The notes under the pieces are model-generated. The model was given only the letters and a program-made list of their open reading frames with translations. It was not told where the DNA came from and ran no database searches. Positions 53,260 through 63,238 of a stretch of DNA of 64,000 bases are shown in pieces. The DNA is from Candidatus Heritagella intestinalis (lineage in GTDB: Bacteria; Bacillota; Clostridia; Oscillospirales; Acutalibacteraceae). Both the position numbers and the translations under genes were made by a program. The stretch spans positions 124,001-188,000 of the forward strand of contig CAJFVO010000001.1 of the NCBI GenBank assembly GCA_904420555.1. Direction: 5' to 3'. How positions within the stretch are numbered: the stretch's first letter is position 1; each line of letters opens with the position of its first letter.

Positions 53260-56200
53260 TTACACCGCTCCCAGCTCTGCGGCGCTGTCCTCGGCATTGC
53301 GCAGTTCCAGCAGCTTGGAAATGCCCTGGTCCTGCATGGTGACGCCGTAGAGCACATCGGCCTCTTCCATGGTGCCCCGGCGGTGGGTAATGGCGATAAA
53401 CTGGGTGTTCCGGTTCATCCGCCGCAGATAGGCGGCAAACCGGGTTACGTTGACGTCGTCCAAAGCGGCCTCGATTTCGTCCAGCACACAGAAGGGCGGC
53501 GGGCTCACCTTCATAATGGCGAAGTAAATGGAGATGGCCACCAAGGCCATTTCGCCGCCGGACAACGACTCAATGTGGGTGACGATTTTCCCCGGGGGCT
53601 GCACGGCAATGTCAATGCCGGAGTGGAGCACGTCCGAGGGGTCGCTGAGGCTGAGAGTGGCGTTTCCACCGCCGAAAAGCTCCTTGAAAATGGCAGTGAA
53701 GTGGCCGCTGATTTCCTGGAACCGGGCGGTAAACAGCTCCTGCATATGGCGGGTCAAATCGTGAATCAGGCGCACCAGCTCCTCCTTGGCGTTCTGCACA
53801 TCCTGCATCTGCCCCATGAGGAACTCATACCGCTGGGAAACCTCCCCGTATTCCTCAATGGCGGAGACGTTCACTGAGCCCAAGCCCCGGATTTTCAGCT
53901 TGATTTCGTTGAGGCGCTTCTGGGCCTCCAGGGAATCGGAAATGCGGATTTCCATCTGCTCCGCTTCCCGGCGGGTCAGCTCGTATTCTTCCCACAGGCG
54001 GCTGATAATGCCGTCGTATTCCTTTTGCAGGCTGTCCCGGCGCTCTTCCAAACGGGCCAGCTCCCGGGCCATGTTTTCCCGCTGGGTGTTCTTTTCCCGT
54101 TCCGCGGCCCGCAGCTCTCCGGAGCGCTTTTCCAGCTCCATGCGGCGCTCCCCGGCCAGACGGGCTTTTTCCTCCGCGTCCTTGGCGGATTCCCGCTTTC
54201 CGGCGGCCTCCTCCCGGCGCTGGGCGATTTTTTCCCGCAAGTCCGTCACAGCCTGCTCTGCCTGCCGAATCTCCTCCTGCAGTTCTTCCTGCCGGCCGGC
54301 GGAATCCTCCTTCCGGCGGCGGAGCTCCTCCACAGAGGCTTCCAGGGACTCCCGGTCCTTCCGGGCTTCCAGGGCTGCCATGCGGATTTCCTGCAGGCTG
54401 GCGGTGACCGTCTCGCTGCGCTTCATCAAATCCTCCCGGCTGCCGGTGAGGCCCTGTACCTGAGACTGCAAGCCCTCCAATTCTTCCGAAAGCTGTCGCT
54501 CCTTCTCCTGGGCCTTTACCAGCTCCTGCTGCAGGGATTCCAGACGGCTGCCGGAGCCCCGGCGCTCTTCTTCCAGTTCTCCCCTGTGGCGGGCAACGGC
54601 CTGACGCTCTGTCTCCAGCCGCTTGCCCTCGGTCTCTGTGCGGAAGCGCTCCTCCTGGGCGGAAGCCAGCTCTCCCTTAGCGGCGAAAAGCTCCCCCTGG
54701 GCGGCGGACGCCTCGGCGGTAAGGGCCTTCAAGCGCTCCTGGCCGGCCTGGGCGTTCTGCTCCATGGCGGCGGCTTTTTCCCGGATGCGGACAATTTCCG
54801 AAGCACGGCTCAGCAGGCCCGAATTCCGGGCCCGGGAACCGCCGGTAAGGGAGCCCCCGGTGTTGACCACCTGTCCGTCCAATGTCACAATGCGGAACCG
54901 ATACCGGAACCGCCGGGCAATAGCCACGGCGCTGTCCAAATCTTCGGCAATGGCAATGCGGCCCAAAACGGAATTGAGCACCCCCTCATACTGGTCGTCA
55001 CAGCTGCAAAGGGAAGCGGCCACCCCTACAAACCCGGGGCAGTTTTCCAAAGAGGGCTCCTGCAGCAGGCTGCCGTGGATGGTGGAAAGGGGCAGGAAGG
55101 TGGCGCGGCCGGCGTCCCGCTGCTTCAAAAAGCGGATGGCGGCTTTGGCGTCCTCTTCGGCGCCCACCACAATATTCTGCATGGCGGCCCCCATGGCGGT
55201 TTCGATAGCCACGGCGTACTGCTGGGGCACCCGGAACAGCCGGGAAAGGGGTCCGTGGATGCCGGGGAGGTTCCCCCGGCCGGCCTCCTTCATCACCGCC
55301 TTGACGCTCTGGGCAAAGCCTTCCAGGTTCCGCTCCAAATCTTCCAGCACCTTGGCCCGGCGCAGCTGCTCCTGGATGTCCAAATGCAGGCGGTCATTCT
55401 GGCGCTTTTGCTCCTCGGCCTTCTGCTGGCGGGACTGCACTCGAAGCTCATAGCCCCGCACGGTATTTTGCAGGGATTCCAGCCGGGCGTCCATTTCCGA
55501 AAGCATGGCGGCGTTGTCCCGGATTTCCTTTTGCAGGCGCTCCTCCTGGCTTCGGCGGGAAAGCAGCATCTGCTCCACGGAATCCTGCCGGGCGGTAATC
55601 TCCCGGATGGCGGACTGGGCGCCGGTGGCCTGTACCCGGGCTTCGGACAAAGCGGCGTTCTTTTCAGCAACCTGCACCGAGAGGGCGTCCACCTGGGCAG
55701 AGGCGGCGTCCGCTTCCCGGCGAAGGGTTTGCAGGTTTTCCGTGGCCTTGCGGAATTCCTCTTCCCGGGCGGCGGCCTCGGTCTCCTTTACCTGGATTTC
55801 CGTCTGCCGGGCGGCAATCTCCCAATCCAGGTTTTTCTGGGTGGCGGCGAACTGCTCCAACTCCCGGGCAAACCGCTCCCCGTTCTGCCGGTTGTGGAGA
55901 ATGTCGTTTTCCAAAACGGAAATTTCCCCGTCCAGCCGGGCGGCGGCCTCCTCCTGGGCGGAAGCCTGTTTCCGCATTTCCTCCATCTGGGCGGTGCAGT
56001 TGTTGACAGCCCGGTAGTTTTCCTCAATATGGGCGGCCAGGGCTTCCAGCTCTTGAGCAGCCTTATCCTGCTGGGACTGGGCCAGGGTGATTTTATCCCC
56101 CTGCTCCCGGAGCACCCGGCCAGAGCGGTCTAACGTGTGGAGCCACAGGCCGATTTCCAAGGTCTTTTTCTCCTCAGACAGAGAGAGGAACCGCTGGGCC

Positions 56201-56832
56201 TTTTCCGCCTGCTCCCGGAGAGGGGCAATGCGGCTTTCCAGCTCGCTGACAATGTCCTGCAAACGCAGCAGATTGTCCTCGGCCTTGTCCAGCTGGCGCT
56301 GGGCGTCCTCCTTGCGGTAGCGGAACCGGGAAATCCCCGCGGCCTCCTCAAAGATTTCCCGGCGGTCCTCGGAACGGGTAGCCACAATGCTGTCGATTTT
56401 GCCCTGGCCGATTATAGAGTAGCCGTCCCGGCCCAGGCCCGTATCCATAAAGAGCTCGTGAATGTCTTTCAGGCGCACGGCGGCCCGGTTAATGAGGTAC
56501 TCGCTTTCCCCGGAGCGGTAGTACCGCCGGGTAATGGCCACGGTGTCCCCGTCAAAGTGGAGCTCCCGGGTAGAGTTGTCGATGGTCAGGGTCACCTCCG
56601 CATAGCCCAGAGGCTTCCGGGCCGGGGTGCCGCTGAAAATCACATCCTCCATCCGGGAGCAGCGCAGGGTCTTTACCGACTGTTCTCCCAGCACCCACCG
56701 GACGGCGTCACTGATATTGCTTTTTCCGCTTCCGTTGGGGCCCACCACCGCGGTAATGCCCTTTTCAAAGCGCAGGGTGGTTTTATCCGGGAAGGTTTTG
56801 AAGCCCTGAAGCTCCAGAGATTGTAACAGCAT
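53260..56832 (-). CDS. smc: Chromosome segregation ATPase SMC
   Basis: 1190 residues, the normal size. Walker A GPNGSGKS is at 31-38, a coiled coil rich in Glu, Gln, Arg and Ala runs about 170-500, the hinge about 500-660 (NLPGIHGPLSRL, GGSLTGGS), a returning coil about 670-1010, and the ABC signature LSGGEMAL near 1089 with Walker B VLDEIEAALDD near 1117. It forms the condensin core with ScpA and ScpB, which are not in the window. It lies 5 nt behind the radical SAM gene. Confidence 0.97.
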   Translation of the reverse strand: MLLQSLELQGFKTFPDKTTLRFEKGITAVVGPNGSGKSNISDAVRWVLGEQSVKTLRCSRMEDVIFSGTPARKPLGYAEVTLTIDNSTRELHFDGDTVAITRRYYRSGESEYLINRAAVRLKDIHELFMDTGLGRDGYSIIGQGKIDSIVATRSEDRREIFEEAAGISRFRYRKEDAQRQLDKAEDNLLRLQDIVSELESRIAPLREQAEKAQRFLSLSEEKKTLEIGLWLHTLDRSGRVLREQGDKITLAQSQQDKAAQELEALAAHIEENYRAVNNCTAQMEEMRKQASAQEEAAARLDGEISVLENDILHNRQNGERFARELEQFAATQKNLDWEIAARQTEIQVKETEAAAREEEFRKATENLQTLRREADAASAQVDALSVQVAEKNAALSEARVQATGAQSAIREITARQDSVEQMLLSRRSQEERLQKEIRDNAAMLSEMDARLESLQNTVRGYELRVQSRQQKAEEQKRQNDRLHLDIQEQLRRAKVLEDLERNLEGFAQSVKAVMKEAGRGNLPGIHGPLSRLFRVPQQYAVAIETAMGAAMQNIVVGAEEDAKAAIRFLKQRDAGRATFLPLSTIHGSLLQEPSLENCPGFVGVAASLCSCDDQYEGVLNSVLGRIAIAEDLDSAVAIARRFRYRFRIVTLDGQVVNTGGSLTGGSRARNSGLLSRASEIVRIREKAAAMEQNAQAGQERLKALTAEASAAQGELFAAKGELASAQEERFRTETEGKRLETERQAVARHRGELEEERRGSGSRLESLQQELVKAQEKERQLSEELEGLQSQVQGLTGSREDLMKRSETVTASLQEIRMAALEARKDRESLEASVEELRRRKEDSAGRQEELQEEIRQAEQAVTDLREKIAQRREEAAGKRESAKDAEEKARLAGERRMELEKRSGELRAAEREKNTQRENMARELARLEERRDSLQKEYDGIISRLWEEYELTRREAEQMEIRISDSLEAQKRLNEIKLKIRGLGSVNVSAIEEYGEVSQRYEFLMGQMQDVQNAKEELVRLIHDLTRHMQELFTARFQEISGHFTAIFKELFGGGNATLSLSDPSDVLHSGIDIAVQPPGKIVTHIESLSGGEMALVAISIYFAIMKVSPPPFCVLDEIEAALDDVNVTRFAAYLRRMNRNTQFIAITHRRGTMEEADVLYGVTMQDQGISKLLELRNAEDSAAELGAV

Positions 56833-56837
56833 GGTTT

Positions 56838-57848
56838 CTATAACCCTTTCTTTGATAGTGAACAGTGTGCCGGCGGAACGGATACATCCTGGAAGAACCG
56901 AACCCGGTAGCCCTTCTGCCGAAGCTGCTCCAGATTCCCCCGCTTCTGGCCCAGGGCATTGGAGATGCTTTTGGGATGCACCGCCACCAGAATTTCCGGC
57001 CCCTTGGGCGCGCCGGTTTCCTCTAAAAGGGACAAAATTCGCCCCAGGAGGATGCGGCTCTCGCAGAGCTGGCGGAAGGCCGGATGATAAGGCCCCGCCA
57101 GCACCCGGGCCTTCAGCTCCGGAGTGTCGTGGAGGCCTAACCGGATAACGGGAATCCCGGCCTCCTCAAAGAGCAGCAGCAACTTGCTGCAAAGTTCTAC
57201 AGCTTTACATAAACTTTGCGGTGCATATTCCCCCGCCTGATACCACCGGGCCAACTGGGTCTCCGGCAGCACTAAAGTGGGATAAATCCGCACCGTATCA
57301 GGATTTATTTCTGTAAAGGCTTTTGCCGTTACAGAATCGATTTCCTCATTGGAGCCGGGCAGGCCCGTCATCATTTGCAGGCCGAGTGTAAAGCCGTATG
57401 CCTTTATCATCTTAGAAGCCCGCCAGACGTCCTCACAGGTGTGGCCCCGGCCATTGCGGGCGAGAACTCCGTCGTCCATACACTGGGCGCCCAGTTCAAT
57501 AGCGATGACGCCGTAGGCCTGAAGCAGAGAAAGGCGCGCTTCGTCAATGGCGTCCGGCCGGGTGGAGCAGCGGATTCCCTTCAAGCCAAAGGCGTCCACG
57601 GCCTTCTTCCCCGCTTGGAGCAGGGACACCATGGTTTCCCTGTCAATGGCCGTAAAGCTGCCGCCAAAAAAGGCCAGCTCGCAGCCGGAAAGGTCCCGTC
57701 CGCCGGAGGCCGCCTGCCCCACAGTGTGGAACACCTCCTCCGGGGTGGGCTGGGAGCCCTGTCCGGTAATGCGGCGCTGGTCGCAGAAGCTGCACTGGTG
57801 GGGGCAGCCGTTGTGGGGGACGAATACCGCCAGATTCCCCGGCTTCAA
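56838..57848 (-). CDS. Elp3-like radical SAM protein of the rnc-smc cluster
   Basis: 336 residues. CPHQCSFC (15-22) is the CxxxCxxC motif for the 4Fe-4S cluster and SAM; FFGGSFTAI and IELGAQCMDD are typical of the Elp3-type subgroup. The GNAT acetyltransferase domain of true Elp3 is missing. A gene of this kind is often found between rnc and smc in Clostridia; its substrate, possibly a tRNA, is unknown. It starts at TTG, overlapping the rnc stop (TTGA). Confidence 0.85.
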   Translation of the reverse strand: MKPGNLAVFVPHNGCPHQCSFCDQRRITGQGSQPTPEEVFHTVGQAASGGRDLSGCELAFFGGSFTAIDRETMVSLLQAGKKAVDAFGLKGIRCSTRPDAIDEARLSLLQAYGVIAIELGAQCMDDGVLARNGRGHTCEDVWRASKMIKAYGFTLGLQMMTGLPGSNEEIDSVTAKAFTEINPDTVRIYPTLVLPETQLARWYQAGEYAPQSLCKAVELCSKLLLLFEEAGIPVIRLGLHDTPELKARVLAGPYHPAFRQLCESRILLGRILSLLEETGAPKGPEILVAVHPKSISNALGQKRGNLEQLRQKGYRVRFFQDVSVPPAHCSLSKKGL

Positions 57849-58540
57849 TAGCCCATCAGCTCCAGGGCTTCCCGGGCTGCCTGCTGCTCCGCTTCCTTTT
57901 TGCTCCGGCCGCCGCCCTTGCCGATGACGTTGCTGTTCAGGTGAACCTCCACGGTAAAGTGCTTGTTGTGGTCCGGGCCGCTCTCCCCGGTGAGGACGTA
58001 TTCCAGACGCTCCTCGGGATTCTGCTGAATAATCTCCTGGAGCACGGTTTTGAAGTCCCGGAAGGCCCGGGGCTTGGCGCTTTTCAGGGCCGGGAGCACA
58101 TAGCGGAGGATAAACTTCCTGGCCTCCTCCATGCCGTGCTCTTCCCCGGCGTCCATGTACACCGCCGCAATGAGGGCCTCAAAGGCATCTGCCAGGATGC
58201 TGGGGCGGCTCCGGCCGCCGGAATTCTGCTCGCCGTGGCTCAGGCGCAGGTAGTCCCCCACCCCCATCTGCCGGGAATAGCCGCACAGGGCTTTCTCGCA
58301 CACCAGGGAGGAGCGGATTTTGGTCAAATCCCCTTCCGGCAGGTCCGGGCGGTGCTTAAACAGGTAATCCGCCACCACCACGCCCAAAACGGAATCCCCC
58401 AGGAACTCCAGACGCTCGTTGTACTTGCACTCCCCCTTGTGCTCGTTGGCGTAGGAGGAATGGGTCAGGGCGGTGAGTAAGTAAGTCTTATCCTGAAAAT
58501 GGTAGCCGATTTTCTCTTCTAATTCCCTCACGTCTCTCAT
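57845..58540 (-). CDS. rnc: Ribonuclease III
   Basis: 231 residues; cleaves double-stranded RNA in rRNA maturation and regulation. The catalytic signature ERLEFLGDSVLGVVVADYL is at about 43-61, DAFEALIAAVYMD near 117-129 carries the second acidic pair, and the C-terminal dsRNA-binding domain spans about 158-229. It starts on the plsX stop (4-nt overlap). Confidence 0.97.
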   Translation of the reverse strand: MRDVRELEEKIGYHFQDKTYLLTALTHSSYANEHKGECKYNERLEFLGDSVLGVVVADYLFKHRPDLPEGDLTKIRSSLVCEKALCGYSRQMGVGDYLRLSHGEQNSGGRSRPSILADAFEALIAAVYMDAGEEHGMEEARKFILRYVLPALKSAKPRAFRDFKTVLQEIIQQNPEERLEYVLTGESGPDHNKHFTVEVHLNSNVIGKGGGRSKKEAEQQAAREALELMGY

Positions 58541-59547
58541 GCCTGCTCCCCCTCACCCTTCATGGTCTGGAGGGACTCGGTGATTTTCCGCACCACATCT
58601 CCCTCCACATAGGCCTTGGTCAGGCGCAGGGCATTTTTAAAGGTCTGTGCCTTGGCGCTGCCGTGGGCCTTGAATACCGGCTTCGCCGCGCCCATAATGG
58701 GGGCCCCGCCGTACTCATTGTAGTCCATCTGCTTTTTCAGGACCTTCATATCCCCCAGCACCATGGCGGCGGCCAGCTTGTTTTTCAGGCTGCTGGTGAA
58801 GATGCCCTTGATTTTCTTCATGACGGTCATGGCCACGCCCTCATAGAGCTTGAGAATCACGTTGCCGGTAAAGCCGTCGCAGACAATGACGTCGCCGGCG
58901 TCCACGGGAATATCCCGGGCCTCGATATTGCCGATAAAGTTCACCGGAGACTTTTGCAGCAGGGCGAAGGATTCCAGCTGGAGCTCGCCGCCCTTGTGGT
59001 CCTCGGTGCCCACGTTGGCCAGGGCCACCCGGGGGTTGGGCACGCCCATGACGTGCTCCATATAGGCCGCGCCCATCATGCCGAACTGCTGGAGCATCTC
59101 CGGACGGCACTCCACATTGGCACCGCCGTCAATGAGCATGAAAAAGCCCTCGTCCTTGGGGAGCACCGGGGCGAAAGCCACCCGCTTGACCCCACGGATG
59201 CGCTTGACAATCATATTGGCTCCGAATACCAGAGCGCCGCTGTTGCCGGAAGAAACAAAAGCGTCCCCGTCCCCGGCGGCCAGACGGCGCAGGCCCTCGG
59301 CCAGGGAGCACTGGCTCTTCTCCTTCATAATGCTCTTGGGGGAATCGTCCATGGTGATGACGTCGGGGGCCTCGGCGATTTCCATGCGGTCCAGGGAAAT
59401 GCCGTTTTCCGCCGCCACTTTGCGAATCACTGCCTCCTGGCCGGTGAGGAGGATGTCGATATCCAGCTCCTTGACCGCCATTTCACAGCCCTTGAGAATT
59501 TCCAGAGGAGCATTGTCCCCTCCAAATGCGTCTACGATAATTTTCAC
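58537..59547 (-). CDS. plsX: Phosphate acyltransferase PlsX
   Basis: 336 residues; makes acyl-phosphate from acyl-ACP for PlsY in phospholipid synthesis. The GTG start gives MKIIVDAFGGDNAP, with LVFGANMIVK, IDGGANVECRP and CDGFTGNVILKL as conserved segments. The usual acyl carrier protein gene between plsX and rnc is missing, since the two genes overlap. Confidence 0.96.
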   Translation of the reverse strand: MKIIVDAFGGDNAPLEILKGCEMAVKELDIDILLTGQEAVIRKVAAENGISLDRMEIAEAPDVITMDDSPKSIMKEKSQCSLAEGLRRLAAGDGDAFVSSGNSGALVFGANMIVKRIRGVKRVAFAPVLPKDEGFFMLIDGGANVECRPEMLQQFGMMGAAYMEHVMGVPNPRVALANVGTEDHKGGELQLESFALLQKSPVNFIGNIEARDIPVDAGDVIVCDGFTGNVILKLYEGVAMTVMKKIKGIFTSSLKNKLAAAMVLGDMKVLKKQMDYNEYGGAPIMGAAKPVFKAHGSAKAQTFKNALRLTKAYVEGDVVRKITESLQTMKGEGEQA

Positions 59548-59584
59548 AGCACAACACCTCTTTCACCGGCATCGCCGGAGTTTT

Positions 59585-60904
59585 TCATCTCTTCTCTTCT
59601 GTATCCAAAATATCTGACAGCAGATTGAGTCCCCGCTGAGAAAGGGCCGCATACCGGGCGCGCTTGTCCCGGATGTGGGGCTCTATGGGCGGCAGCACCC
59701 CGAAGTTGGCTCCCATGGGCTGGAAGTCCTTGCTGGGGCTGTTGGCCACATAATCGGCCAGGGCGCCCATCATGGTTTCCCGGGGAAGCACCAGGGGGGC
59801 CTTCCCCAGGAGCCGGGCCGCCGCGCTGCGTCCCGCCAGAATCCCCGAGGAAGCGGACTCCATATAGCCCTCCACCCCGGTAATCTGGCCGGCAAAATAG
59901 AGGCCGGGCCGGCGGAGAACGCCGTAATCCGCCCCCAAAAAGCCAGGGGACTTTAAAAAGGTATTCCGGTGCATGACTCCATACCGGACAATCTCAGCGT
60001 TTTCCAGGCCGGGAATCATCCCGAACACCCGCTTCTGCTCCCCAAACTTCAAGTTGGTCTGGAAGCCCACCAGGTTATAGAGGGTCCCCTCAGCGTCCTC
60101 CCGGCGGAGCTGCACCACCGCCCAGGGACGGTGGCCGGTGCGGGGGTCCCGCAGGCCCACGGGCTTCAGGGGGCCAAAGCGCAGGGTGTCTTTCCCCCGC
60201 TGGGCCATGACCTCCACCGGCATACAGCCCTCATAGACCTTGGGGTTCTGCACGTCAAAATCGTGGATGGGGGCCCGATCCGCTGTGACCAGGGCCTCAT
60301 AAAAGGCCTCGTATTCCTCTTTGTTCATGGGGCAGTTGAGATAAGCGTCGTCCTCCCCCTTATCATAGCGGGAAGCCGCAAACACCCGGGAAAAATCCAA
60401 ACTCTCCGCCGTGACAATGGGGGCGGCTGCATCGAAAAAGCTCAGGCCGCCGCCGCAGAGCTGAAAAATATCTTTCGCCAAAGCATCTGCTGTGAGAGGC
60501 CCGGTGGCAATGACCACCGCTTCCCCCTGGGGGATGGTGCGGACCTCCTCCTCTACCACGGTAATCCGGGGGCGGGAGCGGATTTTCTCTGTGGCCATCT
60601 GGGCAAACTGCACCCGGTCTACCGCCAGGGCCCCGCCTGCCGGCACGGCGCACTGGTCGGCGCAGGCCATGAGCAGGGAGCCAAACCGCCGCATTTCCTC
60701 CTTGAGCATCCCGGCGGCGCTTTCCAGCCGGGCGGCCTTGAGGGAATTGGAGCAGATAAGCTCTGCAAACAGGGGGCTTTGATGGGCCGGGGTGCGCTTT
60801 TTGGGCTTCATTTCCACCAGGCGCACGGGCACCCCCATTTGGGCTGCCTGCCAGGCGGCTTCACAACCGGCCAGACCGGCCCCCACTACGGTTACTTCCT
60901 TCAT
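59585..60904 (-). CDS. trmFO: tRNA (uracil-54-C5) methyltransferase, folate/FAD-dependent
   Basis: 439 residues; uses methylenetetrahydrofolate and FADH2 to make m5U54 in the tRNA T-loop. VVGAGLAGCEAAWQAA (6-21) is the FAD-binding Rossmann loop, LICSNSLKA near 49-57 contains the conserved Cys, and GALAVDRVQFA and GVEGYMESASSG are typical TrmFO segments. It overlaps topA by 4 nt, the standard topA-trmFO coupling of Firmicutes. Confidence 0.96.
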   Translation of the reverse strand: MKEVTVVGAGLAGCEAAWQAAQMGVPVRLVEMKPKKRTPAHQSPLFAELICSNSLKAARLESAAGMLKEEMRRFGSLLMACADQCAVPAGGALAVDRVQFAQMATEKIRSRPRITVVEEEVRTIPQGEAVVIATGPLTADALAKDIFQLCGGGLSFFDAAAPIVTAESLDFSRVFAASRYDKGEDDAYLNCPMNKEEYEAFYEALVTADRAPIHDFDVQNPKVYEGCMPVEVMAQRGKDTLRFGPLKPVGLRDPRTGHRPWAVVQLRREDAEGTLYNLVGFQTNLKFGEQKRVFGMIPGLENAEIVRYGVMHRNTFLKSPGFLGADYGVLRRPGLYFAGQITGVEGYMESASSGILAGRSAAARLLGKAPLVLPRETMMGALADYVANSPSKDFQPMGANFGVLPPIEPHIRDKRARYAALSQRGLNLLSDILDTEEKR

Positions 60905-62991
60905 TCGCCGTCCTCCTGTATTTTCTCATACCCACAGTCCGGGGTAATGCAGTAGTATTTGGGATGCTTGCCCTTTTTCTTCAGCAATGTCTTGCCGCAG
61001 CGGGGGCACTTTTCCATGGTGGGCTCGTCCCAGGAGACAAAATCGCAGTTGGGATACTCGCTGCAGCCATAGAACACCCGGCCCCGCTTGGACTTTTTCA
61101 GCACCACTTTGCCGCCGCACTTGGGGCACTCAGCGCCGGTTTCGTTGACGATCTTCTTGACGTTCTTGCATTCCGGATAGCCGGAGCAGGCGATAAACTT
61201 GCCGTAACGGCCAAACTTCACCACCATGGGCCGGCCGCACTTTTCACAGATCAGGTCGGTCTGGTCCTCCTTGAGGGTAATTTTGACCCCCTCCATCTCC
61301 TTCTTGGCCTTTTGCAGGGTCTTGTCGAAGTCGTCATAGAAATTGTGCAGGGTCTGCACCCAATCCTCCTGGCCGCTCTGGACTTGGTCCAGCTCGTTCT
61401 CCACCTGGGCGGTGAACCGCACATTGACAATCTTGGGGAAGCGCTCCTTCATGAGCTTGGTGGTGACCTCTCCCAGCTCCGTGGGCTTGAAGGCCTTGTT
61501 CTCCCGCACCACATATTCCCGGCCGGTGATGGTGGAAATGGTGGCGGCATAGGTGGAGGGACGGCCGATGCCGTTCTCTTCCAGGGCCTTGATGAGGGAG
61601 GCTTCCGTATACCGGGCCGGGGGCTGGGTGAAGTGCTGGTTGCCGGTGAGCTCCTTCTTCTTCAAGGGCATATCCTTCTCCAGGGGCGGAAGGGCGCCGC
61701 CCTCCTTGCTCTCCTCGTCCTTGCCCTCCACATAGAGCACCGTAAAGCCGTCAAAGGTCACCGTGTAACCGGAGGCCTTGAAGAGATAACCGTTGGCGGT
61801 GATGTCCGCCTGGGTGGTGCTCTGCAGGCAGTTGGACATCTGGCAGGCCACAAACCGCTCCCAAATGAGCTTATAGAGCTTATACTGGTCGCCGGTGAGG
61901 CTGGCCTTCACATCCTCGGGAGTCAGGCGCACATTGGTGGGGCGGATAGCCTCGTGGCCGTCCTGGGCGTTGGCCCGGGTCTTATACTGCCGGGGCTTCT
62001 CCGGGGCATAGCGGTCTCCCCAGCGCTCCCGGATATAAGCCGCCGCCTCCTGCACCGCGTCCTCGGAAAGGCGCAGGGAGTCGGTACGCATATAGGTGAT
62101 GAGGCCCACAGCCCCCTGGCCCTGGATTTCCACGCCTTCATAGAGCTCCTGGGCCGCCTTCATGGTGCGCCGGGCCTGGAAGCCCAGTTTCCGGGAAGCT
62201 TCCTGCTGCATGGTGGAGGTGCTGAAGGGCGGAGCCGGGGATTTGCGCCGGCTGCCCTTTTTTACCTTGGACACCACGAAATCCGCGTCCTCCAGCTTGG
62301 CCAGAATGGCGTCGGCTTCCTCTTTGCTGGCAATTTTGATTTTGTTCCCCTGGGCATCCCCATAGAAAGAAGCCGGGAAAACCTTCCGGGAGCCTTTGGG
62401 GATGAGCTTGGCGTCGATGGTCCAGTATTCCTCGGGCTGAAAGGCCCGAATCTCCTCCTCCCGGTCCACCACCAGGCGCACCGCCACCGACTGCACGCGG
62501 CCGGCGGAAAGCCCCCGGCGAATGACCTTGGCCAAAAAGGGGCTGAGCTTATAGCCCACCAGCCGGTCCAGAATCCGGCGGGCCTGCTGGGCGTTGACCA
62601 GGTTCATATCAATAGAGCGGGGATGGGCCATGCCGCCCTCCACGCCGGTTTTGGTGATCTCGTTAAAGGTCACCCGGTTCTCCTCATTGACATCCAGGCC
62701 TAAAATATAGGCCAAATGCCAGGAAATAGCTTCTCCTTCCCGATCCGGGTCCGTGGCCAGGTAGATGCCATCGCTTTTGGCGGCAGCGGCCTTCAGCTCG
62801 TCTACCAGCTTCTCCTTCCCCTTGATAATGACATATTTGGGCGCAAAATCGTGCTTGACATCTACACTCAGGCGGTTTTCCGGCAGGTCCCGCACATGGC
62901 CCATAGAGGCCACCACTTCATAGCCGGGGCCCAGGTATTTTTTAATGGTTTTCGCCTTGGAGGGCGATTCCACAATGACGAGTTTTGACAA
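60901..62991 (-). CDS. topA: DNA topoisomerase I (type IA)
   Basis: 696 residues from a TTG start (AGGTGAG upstream). The Toprim domain occupies about 1-140 (VIVESPSKAKTIKKYL; ATDPDREGEAISWH), the catalytic Tyr is in LITYMRTDSLRLS near 300, and the cleavage/strand-passage domain runs to about 560. Three C-terminal zinc ribbons follow: CEKC-x18-C, CPKC-x17-C and CPRC-x17-C. It relaxes negative supercoils. Confidence 0.97.
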   Translation of the reverse strand: MSKLVIVESPSKAKTIKKYLGPGYEVVASMGHVRDLPENRLSVDVKHDFAPKYVIIKGKEKLVDELKAAAAKSDGIYLATDPDREGEAISWHLAYILGLDVNEENRVTFNEITKTGVEGGMAHPRSIDMNLVNAQQARRILDRLVGYKLSPFLAKVIRRGLSAGRVQSVAVRLVVDREEEIRAFQPEEYWTIDAKLIPKGSRKVFPASFYGDAQGNKIKIASKEEADAILAKLEDADFVVSKVKKGSRRKSPAPPFSTSTMQQEASRKLGFQARRTMKAAQELYEGVEIQGQGAVGLITYMRTDSLRLSEDAVQEAAAYIRERWGDRYAPEKPRQYKTRANAQDGHEAIRPTNVRLTPEDVKASLTGDQYKLYKLIWERFVACQMSNCLQSTTQADITANGYLFKASGYTVTFDGFTVLYVEGKDEESKEGGALPPLEKDMPLKKKELTGNQHFTQPPARYTEASLIKALEENGIGRPSTYAATISTITGREYVVRENKAFKPTELGEVTTKLMKERFPKIVNVRFTAQVENELDQVQSGQEDWVQTLHNFYDDFDKTLQKAKKEMEGVKITLKEDQTDLICEKCGRPMVVKFGRYGKFIACSGYPECKNVKKIVNETGAECPKCGGKVVLKKSKRGRVFYGCSEYPNCDFVSWDEPTMEKCPRCGKTLLKKKGKHPKYYCITPDCGYEKIQEDGE

Positions 62992-63148
62992 TGCTTCTCA
63001 CCTATCCTTTTTCCGTGATATTCCCGGCGAACCCGCCAGGCGCGGCCTTTGGCAGGAGACCCCTCCGGCCGGCAAAAGGTTCTTTTCTCTCTATTGGTTT
63101 CAGGGCCTCTCCCCCTCCATTTCTCGGGGAGAACCCTATGGTTGTAAG

Positions 63149-63188
63149 CCTTGTGAAAACCGCCTGCTTCCAGACGGCTTTCACAGGG
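63149..63188. repeat. Long stable hairpin between dprA and topA
   Basis: Arms 63149-63166 and 63171-63188 pair over 18 bp with three G-U type wobbles and a 4-nt loop (GAAG on the minus strand). Neither strand shows a T tract behind it. The rest of the gap 62992-63238 contains no gene. Confidence 0.6.
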
Positions 63189-63238
63189 GTTACATTCCGG
63201 CAATGGCCGAATCTGTACGCCTGCTTTAGGATACGCCT

